Shown here piece by piece: positions 1 through 9,479 of a stretch of 64,000 nucleotides of DNA (positions are counted from its first letter, which is position 1; the number at the start of each line of letters is the position of its first letter). The notes under the pieces are model-generated. The model did not search any database, had not been told where the DNA came from, and worked only from the letters and a program-made list of their open reading frames with translations. Position numbers and translations under genes: made by a program. Where the stretch lies: NCBI RefSeq assembly GCF_900103325.1, contig NZ_FMXM01000006.1:124001-188000 (forward strand), read 5' to 3'. The stretch is from Mesorhizobium qingshengii. Its GTDB lineage: Bacteria > Pseudomonadota > Alphaproteobacteria > Rhizobiales > Rhizobiaceae.

Positions 1-144
1 GTCGGCCAGCTCGTCGATGCCGACATGAACAAGGAATCAACGCGGCTCCAGGCGCTGCAGGTACAGCAGCAGCTCGGCATCCAGTCCCTGTCGATAGCCA
101 ACAGTTCCTCGCAGTCGATCCTATCACTGTTCAAGAACGGCTAG
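1..144 (+). CDS. flagellin, C-terminal fragment (5' end outside window)
   Basis: Frame 1 is open from the first base and ends at the TAG at 142-144, giving 47 residues. The fragment ends in [19 protein letters not shown], the typical alphaproteobacterial flagellin C-terminus: a helical D0 segment with regular Leu/Gln/Ser spacing and a terminal LF motif. It would be the filament subunit, exported through the flagellar type III apparatus. A strong hairpin follows the stop, so this is probably the last gene of its transcript. Which flagellin paralogue it is cannot be told from this piece. Confidence 0.85.
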   Translation, partial: VGQLVDADMNKESTRLQALQVQQQLGIQSLSIANSSSQSILSLFKNG

Positions 145-180
145 TTCCTCCCTGCTGGGATACTCCCGCTTCCGATTGAC

Positions 181-214
181 GGGCCGCGCCGCAAGCGCGG
201 CCCGATTTCATTTT
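181..214 (+). terminator. intrinsic terminator after flagellin
   Basis: A perfect 9-bp stem, GGGCCGCGC (181-189) with GCGCGGCCC (195-203), encloses a CGCAA loop and is followed by a T-rich tail, GATTTCATTTT. It lies 37 bases after the flagellin stop and 60 bases before fliF, so it should separate the flagellin transcript from the fliF operon. Confidence 0.7.
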
Positions 215-272
215 CGCACAAGCTTCGGGGGCTAGTGTTCCGGCGGACAGTCATGCTGGGAGTCGTTGAACC

Positions 273-1919
273 GTGCCGGAACAGATCCAGAGCATCATCT
301 CGAATCTCCGCGGGTTTGGCGTGAAGCGCCTGGCCATGCTGGCGGGCATCGCCGTTCTGGTGATGAGCGTCATCGGCGTCGCCTCGGTCTATCTCAACCG
401 CCCGGCCTACGACACGCTCTATGTCGGGCTCGATCGTGCAGACGTGAACCAGATCGGCCTGGTGCTGGGCGAGGCTGGCATAGGCTTCGACGTCGGCGCC
501 GACGGAACCTCCGTGCTGGTGCCGGCCGGCACCACCGCGCAGGCGCGCATGCTGCTTGCCGAAAAGGGCCTGCCGACCAGCGCCAATGCCGGCTACGAAC
601 TGTTCGACAATGTCGGCTCGCTCGGCCTCACCTCCTTCATGCAGCAGATCACCCGCGTGCGCGCGCTGGAAGGCGAGATCGCCCGCACCATCCAGTCGAT
701 CGCAGGCATCAAGGCGGCGCGCGTCCATATCGTCATGTCCGAACGCGCCAATTTCCGCCGCGACGAGCAGCAGCCTTCCGCATCGGTGGTCATCCGCTAC
801 GCCGGCATCGACGCCGAGAAGAGCGCCATGTCGATCCGCCATCTCGTCGCCGCCGCCGTCCCCGGCCTGTCGGCCGACAAGGTGACGGTGCTCGATTCCA
901 ATGGCAACCTGCTGGCCGCCGGCGACGATCCTTCCAACACCAGCGCCGCCCGCACGCTCGGCGTCGAGCAGACGGTCGAGGCGCAGATCGGCGACAACAT
1001 CCGCCGGGCGCTGACAGCCTATCTCGGCCCGGACAACTTCCGCGCCAGCGTCAAGGCCGAGGTCAACACCGACACCCGCCAGACCGAGGAAACCATTTTC
1101 GATCCGAATTCCCGCGTCGAACGCTCGGTGCAGTCGGTGCGCGCCAACGAAAACAACAACCAGAAGCAGGCCTCCACCCCGGCCAGCGTCGAGCAGAACC
1201 TGCCCGAGACCCAGGCAACCGCCACCGAGGGTCCGCAATCCTCCTCGCAAAACGACCGCAAGGAAGAGATCACCAACTACGAGATCAATTCGAAGAAGAT
1301 CGCCACCGTCTCCAACGGCTACACCGTCACCAAGATGTCGATTGCCGTCGTCGTCAACCAGCAGCGGCTGATGGCCATTCTCGGCAAGGACGCCACACCC
1401 GAGCAGATTGCCAAGCGGGTCGCCGACATCCAGAAGATGGTGACCTCGGCCACCGGCTTCGACGACAAGCGCGGCGACGTCATCGACGTCTCGGCGGTCG
1501 AATTCATCGACGGGCTGGATGGCGAGGCGATCCCGCAGGCTGGAATGTTGGATTCCATCGGCCAGCACGCCGGCACCTTGATCAACGCCGGTGCCTTCAT
1601 CGTCGTGGTGTTCATGGTCGCCTTCTTCGGCCTGAGGCCAATGGCGGCCGCGCTGACGGCAAAGGCGACACCGGCTCTGTCAGGCCCCAATTTCGATGAA
1701 GTCCAGCGCTCGCTGCCGACGCCGGAAGCAACAGCGAACGCAGAAAGCGCTGCCGTTGGCGCCTTGCCCAACTCACGCCCAAATCCCACTCCGCTCGACG
1801 ATCTGCGCCAGAAGATCAGGCCCGCGCCGCAGGATCGGCTTGCCCGAATGGTCGACCTCAACGAGGAGCGCACCGCGCAGATCCTGCGCAAATGGGCTGC
1901 CCAGGAAGTCGCGGTGTAA
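273..1919 (+). CDS. fliF: flagellar MS-ring protein FliF
   Basis: This 548-residue protein forms the inner-membrane MS ring on which the flagellar export gate and rotor assemble. A first membrane helix lies at about residues 20-41. The ring-building YscJ/FliF region follows at about 45-330 and begins with the YDTLYVGLD segment. A second helix lies near 432-455. The conserved C-terminal tail EERTAQILRKWAAQE is the FliG-binding end. The start is a GTG; no ATG nearby in this frame fits. It is the first gene after the flagellin terminator and is followed after 3 bases by the fliH-like gene. The length is normal for Rhizobiales. Confidence 0.96.
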   Translation: MPEQIQSIISNLRGFGVKRLAMLAGIAVLVMSVIGVASVYLNRPAYDTLYVGLDRADVNQIGLVLGEAGIGFDVGADGTSVLVPAGTTAQARMLLAEKGLPTSANAGYELFDNVGSLGLTSFMQQITRVRALEGEIARTIQSIAGIKAARVHIVMSERANFRRDEQQPSASVVIRYAGIDAEKSAMSIRHLVAAAVPGLSADKVTVLDSNGNLLAAGDDPSNTSAARTLGVEQTVEAQIGDNIRRALTAYLGPDNFRASVKAEVNTDTRQTEETIFDPNSRVERSVQSVRANENNNQKQASTPASVEQNLPETQATATEGPQSSSQNDRKEEITNYEINSKKIATVSNGYTVTKMSIAVVVNQQRLMAILGKDATPEQIAKRVADIQKMVTSATGFDDKRGDVIDVSAVEFIDGLDGEAIPQAGMLDSIGQHAGTLINAGAFIVVVFMVAFFGLRPMAAALTAKATPALSGPNFDEVQRSLPTPEATANAESAAVGALPNSRPNPTPLDDLRQKIRPAPQDRLARMVDLNEERTAQILRKWAAQEVAV

Positions 1920-1922
1920 CCC

Positions 1923-2549
1923 ATGCCTTCCCCTGCCCTTTTCGACCTCCTGCCCGATTTCGGCACGCGCACGCAACGTGCCGGCCAGCCGCGAGCCCCG
2001 GTCGATCCCGAACACAAGCCCGAGGCGCCGGCGCCGCAGGCCGATATCGGCACGCTGATCGCGGAGGCGGTTGCCCAGGCCGAAGCCGCGCTCGAGGCGC
2101 GCCTGTCGATAGCTCACGCAGCGGCGCTCGAAGCCGAACGCCAGGCCAATGCCGAGGAAGCAAGGCTGTTTCTCGAAAGCCTCGGCGACGATGTCGGCAA
2201 GGCGGTCTCGTCGCGCATCGATGCCATGGAGGCACGCGTGACCGGGCTTGTCGCCGCCACGGTCGCCCGCACCATCGGCGGCATCGTCAGTGACGACCTG
2301 CAGAAACGCTCGCTCGAGGCACTCGCCGGCGCGATCCGCGAAGCGGTCGGCGATGGCGAAGCGGTGCGCATCGCGGTGCGCGGACCGCTCTCGCTGTTCG
2401 AAACACTGAACGCATCGCTCGGCCCCCGCGCCGCCAATCTCGACTTCGTCGAGACACCAGGCTTCGACCTCACGGTCGCAATCGACGAGGCGGTGTTCGA
2501 GACGCGCATGGCCGAATGGTCGACGACGCTTTCCGAGGTTCTGGCATGA
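1923..2549 (+). CDS. FliH-like flagellar export ATPase regulator
   Basis: This 208-residue acidic protein has no signal peptide or membrane segment. It begins with a Pro-rich stretch, then has a long Ala/Glu/Arg-rich helix with coiled-coil character (about 45-105), then a compact domain ending SLFETLNASLGPRAAN and IDEAVFETRMAEWST. This is the layout of FliH/HrpE-type proteins, which bind and restrain the export ATPase FliI. The position between fliF and motB, with a 4-base ATGA overlap into motB, supports a flagellar role. Sequence identity to enterobacterial FliH is not obvious by eye, so the name rests on architecture and context. Confidence 0.65.
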   Translation: MPSPALFDLLPDFGTRTQRAGQPRAPVDPEHKPEAPAPQADIGTLIAEAVAQAEAALEARLSIAHAAALEAERQANAEEARLFLESLGDDVGKAVSSRIDAMEARVTGLVAATVARTIGGIVSDDLQKRSLEALAGAIREAVGDGEAVRIAVRGPLSLFETLNASLGPRAANLDFVETPGFDLTVAIDEAVFETRMAEWSTTLSEVLA

Positions 2550-3940
2550 GCGTCGCCGATGCCGGACACGCCCACCAGGAAATCATCATCGTGCGGCGTG
2601 GCCATGACGACCACGACGAGGCCCACCATGGCGGCGTCTGGAAGATCGCCTTCGCCGACTTCATGACGGCCATGATGTGCTTCTTCCTGGTCATGTGGCT
2701 GATCAACGCCGCCAACGAGCAGACCAAGGCAGCCGTCGCCAGCTACTTCAACCCCGTCAAGCTGGTCGACCGCAACTCGAGCCGCAAGGGCCTGGAGGAT
2801 CTCGGCGACGGTCCCAACGCGATCGGCTCGACGGCCGACAACCCGCAACAGGCGACAGCCAAGACCGGGCAGGAAGGCAGTGGCGGCGCCGGCTCGTCCG
2901 AACGCAAGCAGGACAAGCAAGAGCAGCAGCAGTCGGAACGTTCCGACGAGCATCTCTTCGCCGACCCCTATGCGGTGCTTTCGGAAATCGCCACCGACAC
3001 CGGCGTCATGCAGAATGTCAGCCAGAAGGGCGATGGCGGCGCACAGGCGGCCGGCCCGGCGACGGGCGCCTCCGGTGGCGCCTCCTATCGCGATCCTTTC
3101 GAGCCGGATTTCTGGTCGCAGCAGGTCGCCGCGCCCGGCGCCGAGGCGAGTGCCCAGCGCGCCAGGATCGAGGGCGACCCGCTCAAGCCCGGCGACAAGG
3201 CCGCCGAGACGCAGGTCGCCAAGGTCAAGGCCGTGCCGCCGGCCCCGCCCATCACAAACGCACCGCTCGAGCCTCTGGCAAAGGATGGCAAGGACGCCGC
3301 CGCGACGACGATGGCCAAGGCCGACGAAACCAAGGCCAACGATGCCAGGGCCAGCGATGTCAAGCCCGGAGACACCAAGCCCGAAGACACCAAGGCCACG
3401 GATGCGGCCAAGGCGGCCGACGCCGCGGCGCAAGAAGCCGCCAAGCCAGAAGCCGCGGAAAAAGCGCCGACCGCCGCCGCCCTCAAGGCCGCGGCTGACG
3501 TCAAGCAACAGTTGGCCGATGCATTCAAGCCCGGCGACAAGCTACATGACGGCGTCTCGGTTGAAGCCACCGACAAGGGCGTCGTCATCTCGATCACCGA
3601 CCAGCTCGACTTCGGCATGTTCGAGGTGGGCTCGGCGCTGCCGAGCCGCGAACTGGTGCTGGCGATGGAGAAGATCGGTCGCATCGTCAACAGCCAGAAA
3701 GGCACCATCAGCATCAATGGCCACACCGACGCACGGCCGTTCCGCAGCGACAGCTACGACAATTGGCGATTGTCGACGGCGCGCGCGCATTCAGCCTACT
3801 ACATGCTCGTGCGCGGCGGCGTCGACGAACGTCGCATCACCGAAGTCGCCGGCTTCGCCGACCGCCAGCCGAAGGATCCCGCCGATCCGATGGCGGCCGT
3901 GAACCGCCGCATCGAAATCCTGATGGCGACCGGCGGATGA
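2546..3940 (+). CDS. motB: flagellar motor stator protein MotB
   Basis: This 464-residue stator subunit couples proton flow to rotation. It has a short His-rich cytoplasmic tail, then a single helix (about 33-54) reading WKIAFADFMTAMM; Asp38 in this stretch is the expected proton-carrying residue. A long linker follows, with a Lys/Ala/Asp-rich low-complexity part at about 240-320. The C-terminal OmpA-like peptidoglycan-binding domain carries GHTDARPF near residue 391. The ATG at 2546 overlaps the previous stop and fits the known N-terminus better than upstream extension. MotA is not in this window; in rhizobia it is encoded separately. Confidence 0.95.
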   Translation: MSVADAGHAHQEIIIVRRGHDDHDEAHHGGVWKIAFADFMTAMMCFFLVMWLINAANEQTKAAVASYFNPVKLVDRNSSRKGLEDLGDGPNAIGSTADNPQQATAKTGQEGSGGAGSSERKQDKQEQQQSERSDEHLFADPYAVLSEIATDTGVMQNVSQKGDGGAQAAGPATGASGGASYRDPFEPDFWSQQVAAPGAEASAQRARIEGDPLKPGDKAAETQVAKVKAVPPAPPITNAPLEPLAKDGKDAAATTMAKADETKANDARASDVKPGDTKPEDTKATDAAKAADAAAQEAAKPEAAEKAPTAAALKAAADVKQQLADAFKPGDKLHDGVSVEATDKGVVISITDQLDFGMFEVGSALPSRELVLAMEKIGRIVNSQKGTISINGHTDARPFRSDSYDNWRLSTARAHSAYYMLVRGGVDERRITEVAGFADRQPKDPADPMAAVNRRIEILMATGG

Positions 3941-5319
3941 GGCGAGCGACCGTCATCAGCCGATCGATTGGCCTGCTGCTGCTGGCCGGCGGATATCCGT
4001 CGGCGGGCTTCGCCCAGGACACGCTGCAGCCGTATCAGCTGGTGCGCTCGCTGCAACTCATCCAGGACCGCATCGCCGCCGGCGATCACGCCGCTTTGCC
4101 GATGCAGGCCAAGTTGCTTGAGATGACGGATGCGCGCCTGCGCACGGCGGATGCCGAGGATTTCAAGGATCCCAAGAATTTTCGCGCCCTGCTTGTCTAC
4201 GGGATGAGCGGCGGCAACCCGGTGACCGTCGAGGCAGCCACATCGCGCGCCACGAGCGACCCGCGGAACCTTGCCATTGCCAAAGGCGTGATAGATTACC
4301 TCAATGGCCGGCCCGGCGAGGCTATCGAAGCCTTGAAGCCGATCGACCCCATGGCGCTGCCGCCTGATCTCGGCGCCTTCCTTGCCCTGGTCAAGGGCTC
4401 GCTGCTCGCCGGCGACCAGCCGGTGGCGGCGCTCAAGCTGCTCGACGAGGCAAAATTGCTCAGCCCCGGCACGCTGGTCGAGGAGGCAGCACTTCGCCGT
4501 TCGATCGGCATTGCCGCCTCGCAAGGTGACGCGGCAGGCTTCGCGCTTGCCTCTACCCAGTATGTCGAGCGCTACCTCTATTCGCCCTATGCCAGCCAGT
4601 TCGCCGACTCCTTCGTCACCGGCGTCATCGCGCTGCATATGTCGATCAGCCAGGACAAGCTGGCCGACATCACCTCGATGATGGATCCCGAGCGCGAGAA
4701 GGTGATCTACCTGCGCATCGCCCGCCGTGCCGCGATCGACGGCCTGAACGACCTGTCGGCCTTCGCCTCGGCGCGAGCCGAGCAAGGGCGCGACGGCATC
4801 ACCAACCAGGACGACCCGCGCGCCCTGCTCTACGCCAGCCTGTCCACCGTCACCTCCGGCACCATCGAGGACGTGCGTGCCAAGCTGGGCAAGATCGACC
4901 GCAGCAAGTTGTCGGAAGGTGATCGCGCCCTGCTCGACGCCGCCCAGGCCGTCGCCGGCGAAGTCGTCGCGCCGCCCGCCGCCCATCCCGAGGAAAACCC
5001 CGCCCCTGCCGCGGCCGGGCAACCTCCGGCTCCCCAGACCGCCGCGGCGCAGGGCGTCGATGCGAGCGGGCTGCCACCGGTCGAAGGCGCGATCTCGGAG
5101 CAACCCGCGGTCGCCGCGGTCTCGAGCGGACCAGCCGCCCACACGCCGGACACGCCGGCCGTCGCGGCCGCACCTGCCGATGCGGCGACCGTCATGCCGG
5201 CGTCGGCGCCATCGCCGGCGGCCGCTCCCGAGCCCGCCGATCCGACCGACGCCGCCATGACCAGAACACGTCGACAGCTCGACCTGATCGACCAGATGCT
5301 TGGAGCCGCCCCCAAATGA
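3937..5319 (+). CDS. motC: periplasmic motility protein MotC
   Basis: This 460-residue protein begins with a cleavable-looking signal peptide ending near GGYPSAGFAQD. The body is helical with TPR-like regularity and the last third is Ala/Pro-rich. MotC is a rhizobial periplasmic protein reported to assist MotB and the stator. The identification rests on the motB-motC-fliK order, the signal peptide and the overall size. The ATG overlaps the motB stop (ATGA at 3937-3940), and the stop overlaps the fliK start in the same way, so the three genes are probably translationally coupled. Confidence 0.9.
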   Translation: MRRATVISRSIGLLLLAGGYPSAGFAQDTLQPYQLVRSLQLIQDRIAAGDHAALPMQAKLLEMTDARLRTADAEDFKDPKNFRALLVYGMSGGNPVTVEAATSRATSDPRNLAIAKGVIDYLNGRPGEAIEALKPIDPMALPPDLGAFLALVKGSLLAGDQPVAALKLLDEAKLLSPGTLVEEAALRRSIGIAASQGDAAGFALASTQYVERYLYSPYASQFADSFVTGVIALHMSISQDKLADITSMMDPEREKVIYLRIARRAAIDGLNDLSAFASARAEQGRDGITNQDDPRALLYASLSTVTSGTIEDVRAKLGKIDRSKLSEGDRALLDAAQAVAGEVVAPPAAHPEENPAPAAAGQPPAPQTAAAQGVDASGLPPVEGAISEQPAVAAVSSGPAAHTPDTPAVAAAPADAATVMPASAPSPAAAPEPADPTDAAMTRTRRQLDLIDQMLGAAPK

Positions 5320-6707
5320 CCACCAGCCTCGGCTCGGCCTTGCCAGGATTTACCCCCGCGCGCGCGACGCCGGAACAACCGTCAGCGAACGGCAAGACGG
5401 ACGACGCGGGCTTCGGCAAGATGCTGGGCGGCGACACAGGTCCTGCCCGCCCGGAACGGCGGCCGACGACCGAGGCGGGGTCGCGGGAGCAGCGCTGGGG
5501 CAAGCTCGCCGCCGGCCTTGCCGGACATGGCGGCAAGCCCGAGTCGACATCAGCCGATCCCGTAAAGGTCGTCTCGGCCAAAGTGTTGGCCACAAAGGCT
5601 GCCAAGGATGCGGCGGACACCGGGTCCGGCACGGAAAACGCCGCTGACACCGAAGCGACGGCGGACGACACCGGAACGACACCGCTCCAGGACCACCTGC
5701 CGCTGCTGATGGCGTTTCACGATCTGCGCCATTTCGCGACATCGGCCAAGGCAGCCGACGCAAGCGAAACCGGACAGGACCCGGCGCTCGCCGGGCAATT
5801 GCCAAAGACTCATCGGCCGAAATCGGCTGCCGGGCGCGACGACCTCGAAACCATATCGAAATCCGAGCGTGCGCCGATCGTCGACGGGCCTTTGACCGAA
5901 CTCGGCGTCCAGGACGCACGCAGTGCCGGCTCGGCCTCCGGCGCGCCGAAGCGCGACACTGCGATCACTGCCCGTCCTCTGCCTGACGCACCAGTGGCCG
6001 ATGTGCCGGGCGTACAGCCGAAACAGGCCGCGCCGGTGATGAAGACCATCGCGGACGTCCAGTCTTCGATGCGGTCCGATCCCGGAAAACAACCTTCGCC
6101 GGCAGGTCGCATCGATGTGGTTTCCGAGCAGAGCTTCCCGGCGCCGCCGCAGAACACAATCAGCCAGGCAGCCACCACTGTGATCGGCGCCATAGCCGCC
6201 GATGGCGGCGCGCAACAGGCGTTCTCGGCGTCGTCCACGACCTCTCAGCTGGCCGGCTCTGTTGCGGTTCCGACACATGTGTTGAAGATCGAACTTCACC
6301 CGGCCGAGCTCGGCATGGTGACGGCCAGCCTTCGCCTGTCCGGAGAACAACTCTCGATTGAATTGAAGCCCGAAACACACGACGCCCATCGGCGGCTTTC
6401 CGCCGACAGCGAGGCGATCGTCAAGTCCTTGCGCGGACTCGGTTTTGAGGTTGATAAGGTCACCATCCTGCAACCTTCGGTAGCGGTTCCGGCCGCAACC
6501 CGCACTGATGCAACCGCTTCCCTGACCGCGTCGCCAGGCCGCGACCCGTCGCCCTTTCAGCCCGGAAATTCAGGCGGCGGCAACAGCGGAGCCGGCGGTC
6601 AGCAACCAGGTCAGCAATCCGCGGGGAAACGTAACGATGACGCGCAGGACTACGGCCGCGGCGCTTCGCCTTCTCGCGAGCGCGCTGGCGGCGATATGTT
6701 TATCTAG
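5316..6707 (+). CDS. fliK: flagellar hook-length control protein FliK (MotD)
   Basis: This 463-residue secreted ruler protein first described in rhizobia as MotD sets hook length and switches export specificity. The N-terminal two thirds is low-complexity and rich in Ala, Thr and Pro, as usual. The conserved C-terminal domain spans about 320-395 and contains KIELHPAELGMVTASLRL and SLRGLGFEVDKVTILQPS. A Gly/Gln-rich tail follows. The ATG overlaps the motC stop. Its 3' end overlaps the lytic transglycosylase gene by 71 bases in another frame. Confidence 0.92.
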   Translation: MTTSLGSALPGFTPARATPEQPSANGKTDDAGFGKMLGGDTGPARPERRPTTEAGSREQRWGKLAAGLAGHGGKPESTSADPVKVVSAKVLATKAAKDAADTGSGTENAADTEATADDTGTTPLQDHLPLLMAFHDLRHFATSAKAADASETGQDPALAGQLPKTHRPKSAAGRDDLETISKSERAPIVDGPLTELGVQDARSAGSASGAPKRDTAITARPLPDAPVADVPGVQPKQAAPVMKTIADVQSSMRSDPGKQPSPAGRIDVVSEQSFPAPPQNTISQAATTVIGAIAADGGAQQAFSASSTTSQLAGSVAVPTHVLKIELHPAELGMVTASLRLSGEQLSIELKPETHDAHRRLSADSEAIVKSLRGLGFEVDKVTILQPSVAVPAATRTDATASLTASPGRDPSPFQPGNSGGGNSGAGGQQPGQQSAGKRNDDAQDYGRGASPSRERAGGDMFI

Positions 6708-7224
6708 CGTCGCAAGCGCCGCCACCGCCGCCGCGAACCCTTGCGAGCCGGAGATCCTGCGCGCCGCCGATCGCTATGGCGTGCCCGCCGGCATCCTCTA
6801 TGCCGTCGGCCTGACCGAGACCGGAAAGAAAGGCAGCCTTCAACCCAACGCATTGAATATAGAAGGAAAAGCGGTCTTTCCGAGAAGCAGGGCTGAAGCC
6901 CTTGCCACCTTCGCCAATGCCCAGCGCGAGGGCAAGACGCTGATCGATCTGGGCTGCATGCAGATCAACCATCACTACCACGCATCGCATTTTCGCAGCG
7001 TCGAGGACATGCTCGACCCGCGCCAGAACGTCGACTATGCAGCGCGCTTCCTGGCCAGTCTCCATGCGCGTCACGAGACATGGTCGATGGCCGTCGCCCG
7101 CTATCATGCCGGTCCCGACAACGATCCGGCGCAGAAGGTCTATGTCTGCCGCGTCATCGCCAACATGGTCGCCACCGGGTTTGGAAAATGGACCGCCAAC
7201 GCCCGCACCTTCTGCAACCCATAG
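6637..7224 (+). CDS. flagellar lytic transglycosylase (SLT family)
   Basis: This 195-residue exported protein carries an N-terminal signal peptide ending near VASAATAAA. The SLT fold follows: the catalytic Glu is expected at Glu61 in GLTETGKKG, and the family signature GCMQINHHYH lies near residues 106-115. It would cut peptidoglycan to let the rod pass through the wall. FlgJ in this genome (24999-25571) lacks a muramidase domain, so this gene plausibly supplies that activity. It begins inside fliK, with a 71-base overlap in a different frame, and the overlap encodes its signal peptide. Confidence 0.88.
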   Translation: MTRRTTAAALRLLASALAAICLSSVASAATAAANPCEPEILRAADRYGVPAGILYAVGLTETGKKGSLQPNALNIEGKAVFPRSRAEALATFANAQREGKTLIDLGCMQINHHYHASHFRSVEDMLDPRQNVDYAARFLASLHARHETWSMAVARYHAGPDNDPAQKVYVCRVIANMVATGFGKWTANARTFCNP

Positions 7225-7310
7225 GCGTATTTTCCGCTTCCAAGACGCCAATCGCACAGTTCTTGGTTTGCCGCTTCGACTTGGCCAAGACTTGCCTCCG
7301 CAAGCATATC

Positions 7311-7332
7311 CGGTTGCACGCTAATGCAACCG
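7311..7332. promoter_or_regulatory. inverted repeat upstream of ftcR
   Basis: CGGTTGCA (7311-7318) and TGCAACCG (7325-7332) form a perfect 8-bp dyad around a 6-base spacer, in the 223-base gap between the transglycosylase and ftcR. There is no T tract, so it is more likely an operator or an mRNA hairpin than a terminator. VisNR controls rem in Sinorhizobium, but I do not know its binding sequence well enough to assign this site. Confidence 0.3.
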
Positions 7333-7447
7333 CTACGATTCCAGACTCCCAAGAAACTAGTTACAAGAAATGACGGTTGTTCAGGATTCTCGCCAACGGC
7401 TACGCCTCTCCTCACGGGGCAAATAGTTTGATTCGGAGGCGGGGCCG

Positions 7448-8116
7448 ATGATTGTAATCGTTGACGAGCGCGAGCTCGTAACAGAGGGATACAACTCACT
7501 TTTTGACCGCGAGGGAGTCGCCTGTGCAGGCTTCGCGCCCGGCGAGTTCGGCGAGTGGGTGAGTTCGGCGGCCGACACCGATCTACGCTCGGTCAGGGCC
7601 TTCCTCATCGGCGACTGCCGCGAGGGCGTCATCTCGCCACGGCAGATCCGCGATCGCACCGGCGCACCGGTCATTGCGCTCAGTGAGCAGCATTCCCTGG
7701 AGAACACGCTGCGGTTGTTCGAGAGTGGCGTCGACGATGTCATTCGCAAGCCCGTTCACATCCGCGAGATCCTGGCCCGTATCACCGCCATCCGCCGTCG
7801 CGCCCATGAAGACGTCTCCTACACCGAGATTGGCGCCATGCGCATCTTCATGGATGGGCGTGACCCGGAGATTGACGGTCAGCCGCTGCCCTTGCCGCGT
7901 CGTGAACGCCGCATCCTCGAATATCTGGCAAGCAATCGCGGGCGTCGCGTCACCAAGACCCAGGTCTTCAACGCCATCTACGGCATCTTCGATGAAGAGG
8001 TCGAGGAAAACGTGGTGGAAAGCCACATCAGCAAGTTGCGCAAGAAGCTGCGCGAGAAGCTGGGTTCCGACCCGATCGATTCCAAGCGCTTCCTCGGCTA
8101 TCGGCTGGTCTTCTGA
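7448..8116 (+). CDS. ftcR: flagellar transcriptional regulator FtcR/Rem (OmpR-type)
   Basis: This 222-residue regulator has an N-terminal receiver-like domain (about 1-115) and a C-terminal winged-helix OmpR/PhoB DNA-binding domain (about 125-222) with [18 protein letters not shown] and [18 protein letters not shown]. FtcR of Brucella and Rem of Sinorhizobium are the mid-level activators of hook and motility genes and sit at this place in the cluster. The receiver looks degenerate, and the usual DLxxP phosphorylation segment is replaced by LIGDCREG, so control by phosphorylation is doubtful. A good RBS, GGAGGCGGGG, precedes the ATG. No sensor kinase gene is adjacent. Confidence 0.9.
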   Translation: MIVIVDERELVTEGYNSLFDREGVACAGFAPGEFGEWVSSAADTDLRSVRAFLIGDCREGVISPRQIRDRTGAPVIALSEQHSLENTLRLFESGVDDVIRKPVHIREILARITAIRRRAHEDVSYTEIGAMRIFMDGRDPEIDGQPLPLPRRERRILEYLASNRGRRVTKTQVFNAIYGIFDEEVEENVVESHISKLRKKLREKLGSDPIDSKRFLGYRLVF

Positions 8117-8195
8117 TGCCGCACCGCGCCAGCCTCGCGCAAGACAGGACGCGTAGCCTCCCAGCCAGTGGCATGGACATAGCGGAGACGTTTCG

Positions 8196-9452
8196 ATGAG
8201 CCTCTACGGAATGATGCGGACCGGCGTTTCCGGCATGAATGCGCAGGCAAATCGGCTGTCCACCGTGGCCGACAACATCGCCAATTCCGACACCACCGGC
8301 TACAAGCGATCCTCCGCCGAATTTTCGACGCTTGTCATGCCGACAACCGGAGGTGCCTACAATTCCGGCGGCGTCACCACGACGATCCGATCGGCGGTCA
8401 GCTCCCAGGGCGTGCTTCAATACACGACCTCGGTCTCCGACCTTGCCGTCAGTGGCGATGGTTTCTTTGTCGTTCAGGATCCGAGCGGAACCCCATTCCT
8501 GACCCGTGCCGGCGCCTTCGTTCCCGATGCGCAGGGCAGGCTGGTCAACGCGGGCGGCTTCCAGCTGATGGCCTACAGCTACGCCAATGGCGTGCCGGCA
8601 GCGACGGTGAACGGCTTCGAGGGATTAGTCCCGGTGGTCATCTCCGATCAGGAAATGACGGCAACGCCGAGCACCGAGGGCACATTCAACGGAAACCTGC
8701 CCGCCGGTGCCACGCCGGTCGCGGCCGGCAGCCTGCCCAGCACCAACGCCGCGGGCGCGCAGTACACGTCGAAATCCTCGATGGTCGCCTACGACAATCT
8801 CGGCAATAAAGTACTGCTCGACGTCTATTTCACCAACACCGGCACTGGCACCTGGGAAGTATCGGTCTTCGACCAGTCGAAGGCGACGCCCGGAACATCG
8901 TTCCCCTACACCGGCGGGGCGCTGGGCACGGCCAACCTCACCTTCGATACCACCACCGGCAAGCTCACCGGCGCCGTCACCAGCGTCGGCCTGACGGTGC
9001 CCAACGGCAGTGCCTTCTCGCTTGACCTTTCCAAGCTGACCCAGCTCGGCACCGGCTTCACGGTTTCCGAAGCAGAGGTCAACGGCAACGCGCCGAGCAC
9101 CATCGATAAGGTCCAGATCAGCAAGGACGGCACCATCTACGCACAGTACAAGGACGGCTCCACCAAGCCGCTCTACAAGATTCCGCTGGCCGACGTGCAG
9201 AGCCCGGACCAGCTCACGGCGCTGCCCGGCAACGTCTATGCGCAGGGCACCGAATCCGGCGCGGTCCGTGTCGGCTTTGCCAATGAGGGCAAGCTCGGAT
9301 CCATCGTCTCCGGCGCGCTCGAGAACTCCAACGTCGATATCGCCGAGGAACTGACCAACATGATTGCGGCGCAGCGCAGCTACACCGCCAATTCGAAAGT
9401 CTTCCAGACCGGTTCCGATCTGATGGACGTCCTTGTCAACCTGAAGAGATAA
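8196..9452 (+). CDS. flgE: flagellar hook protein FlgE
   Basis: This 418-residue hook subunit has the axial-protein N-terminal motif (NIANSDTTGYKRSSAEFS, about residues 28-45) and the C-terminal partner helix YTANSKVFQTGSDLMDVL. The middle is Gly/Thr/Ser-rich and beta-structured, as in hook proteins. It follows ftcR by 79 bases and starts the flgE-flgK-flgL series. An RBS-like GCGGAGA lies before the ATG. Confidence 0.96.
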   Translation: MSLYGMMRTGVSGMNAQANRLSTVADNIANSDTTGYKRSSAEFSTLVMPTTGGAYNSGGVTTTIRSAVSSQGVLQYTTSVSDLAVSGDGFFVVQDPSGTPFLTRAGAFVPDAQGRLVNAGGFQLMAYSYANGVPAATVNGFEGLVPVVISDQEMTATPSTEGTFNGNLPAGATPVAAGSLPSTNAAGAQYTSKSSMVAYDNLGNKVLLDVYFTNTGTGTWEVSVFDQSKATPGTSFPYTGGALGTANLTFDTTTGKLTGAVTSVGLTVPNGSAFSLDLSKLTQLGTGFTVSEAEVNGNAPSTIDKVQISKDGTIYAQYKDGSTKPLYKIPLADVQSPDQLTALPGNVYAQGTESGAVRVGFANEGKLGSIVSGALENSNVDIAEELTNMIAAQRSYTANSKVFQTGSDLMDVLVNLKR

Positions 9453-9479
9453 GACGGGCGTTGCCCGTGAAAGACCCGC

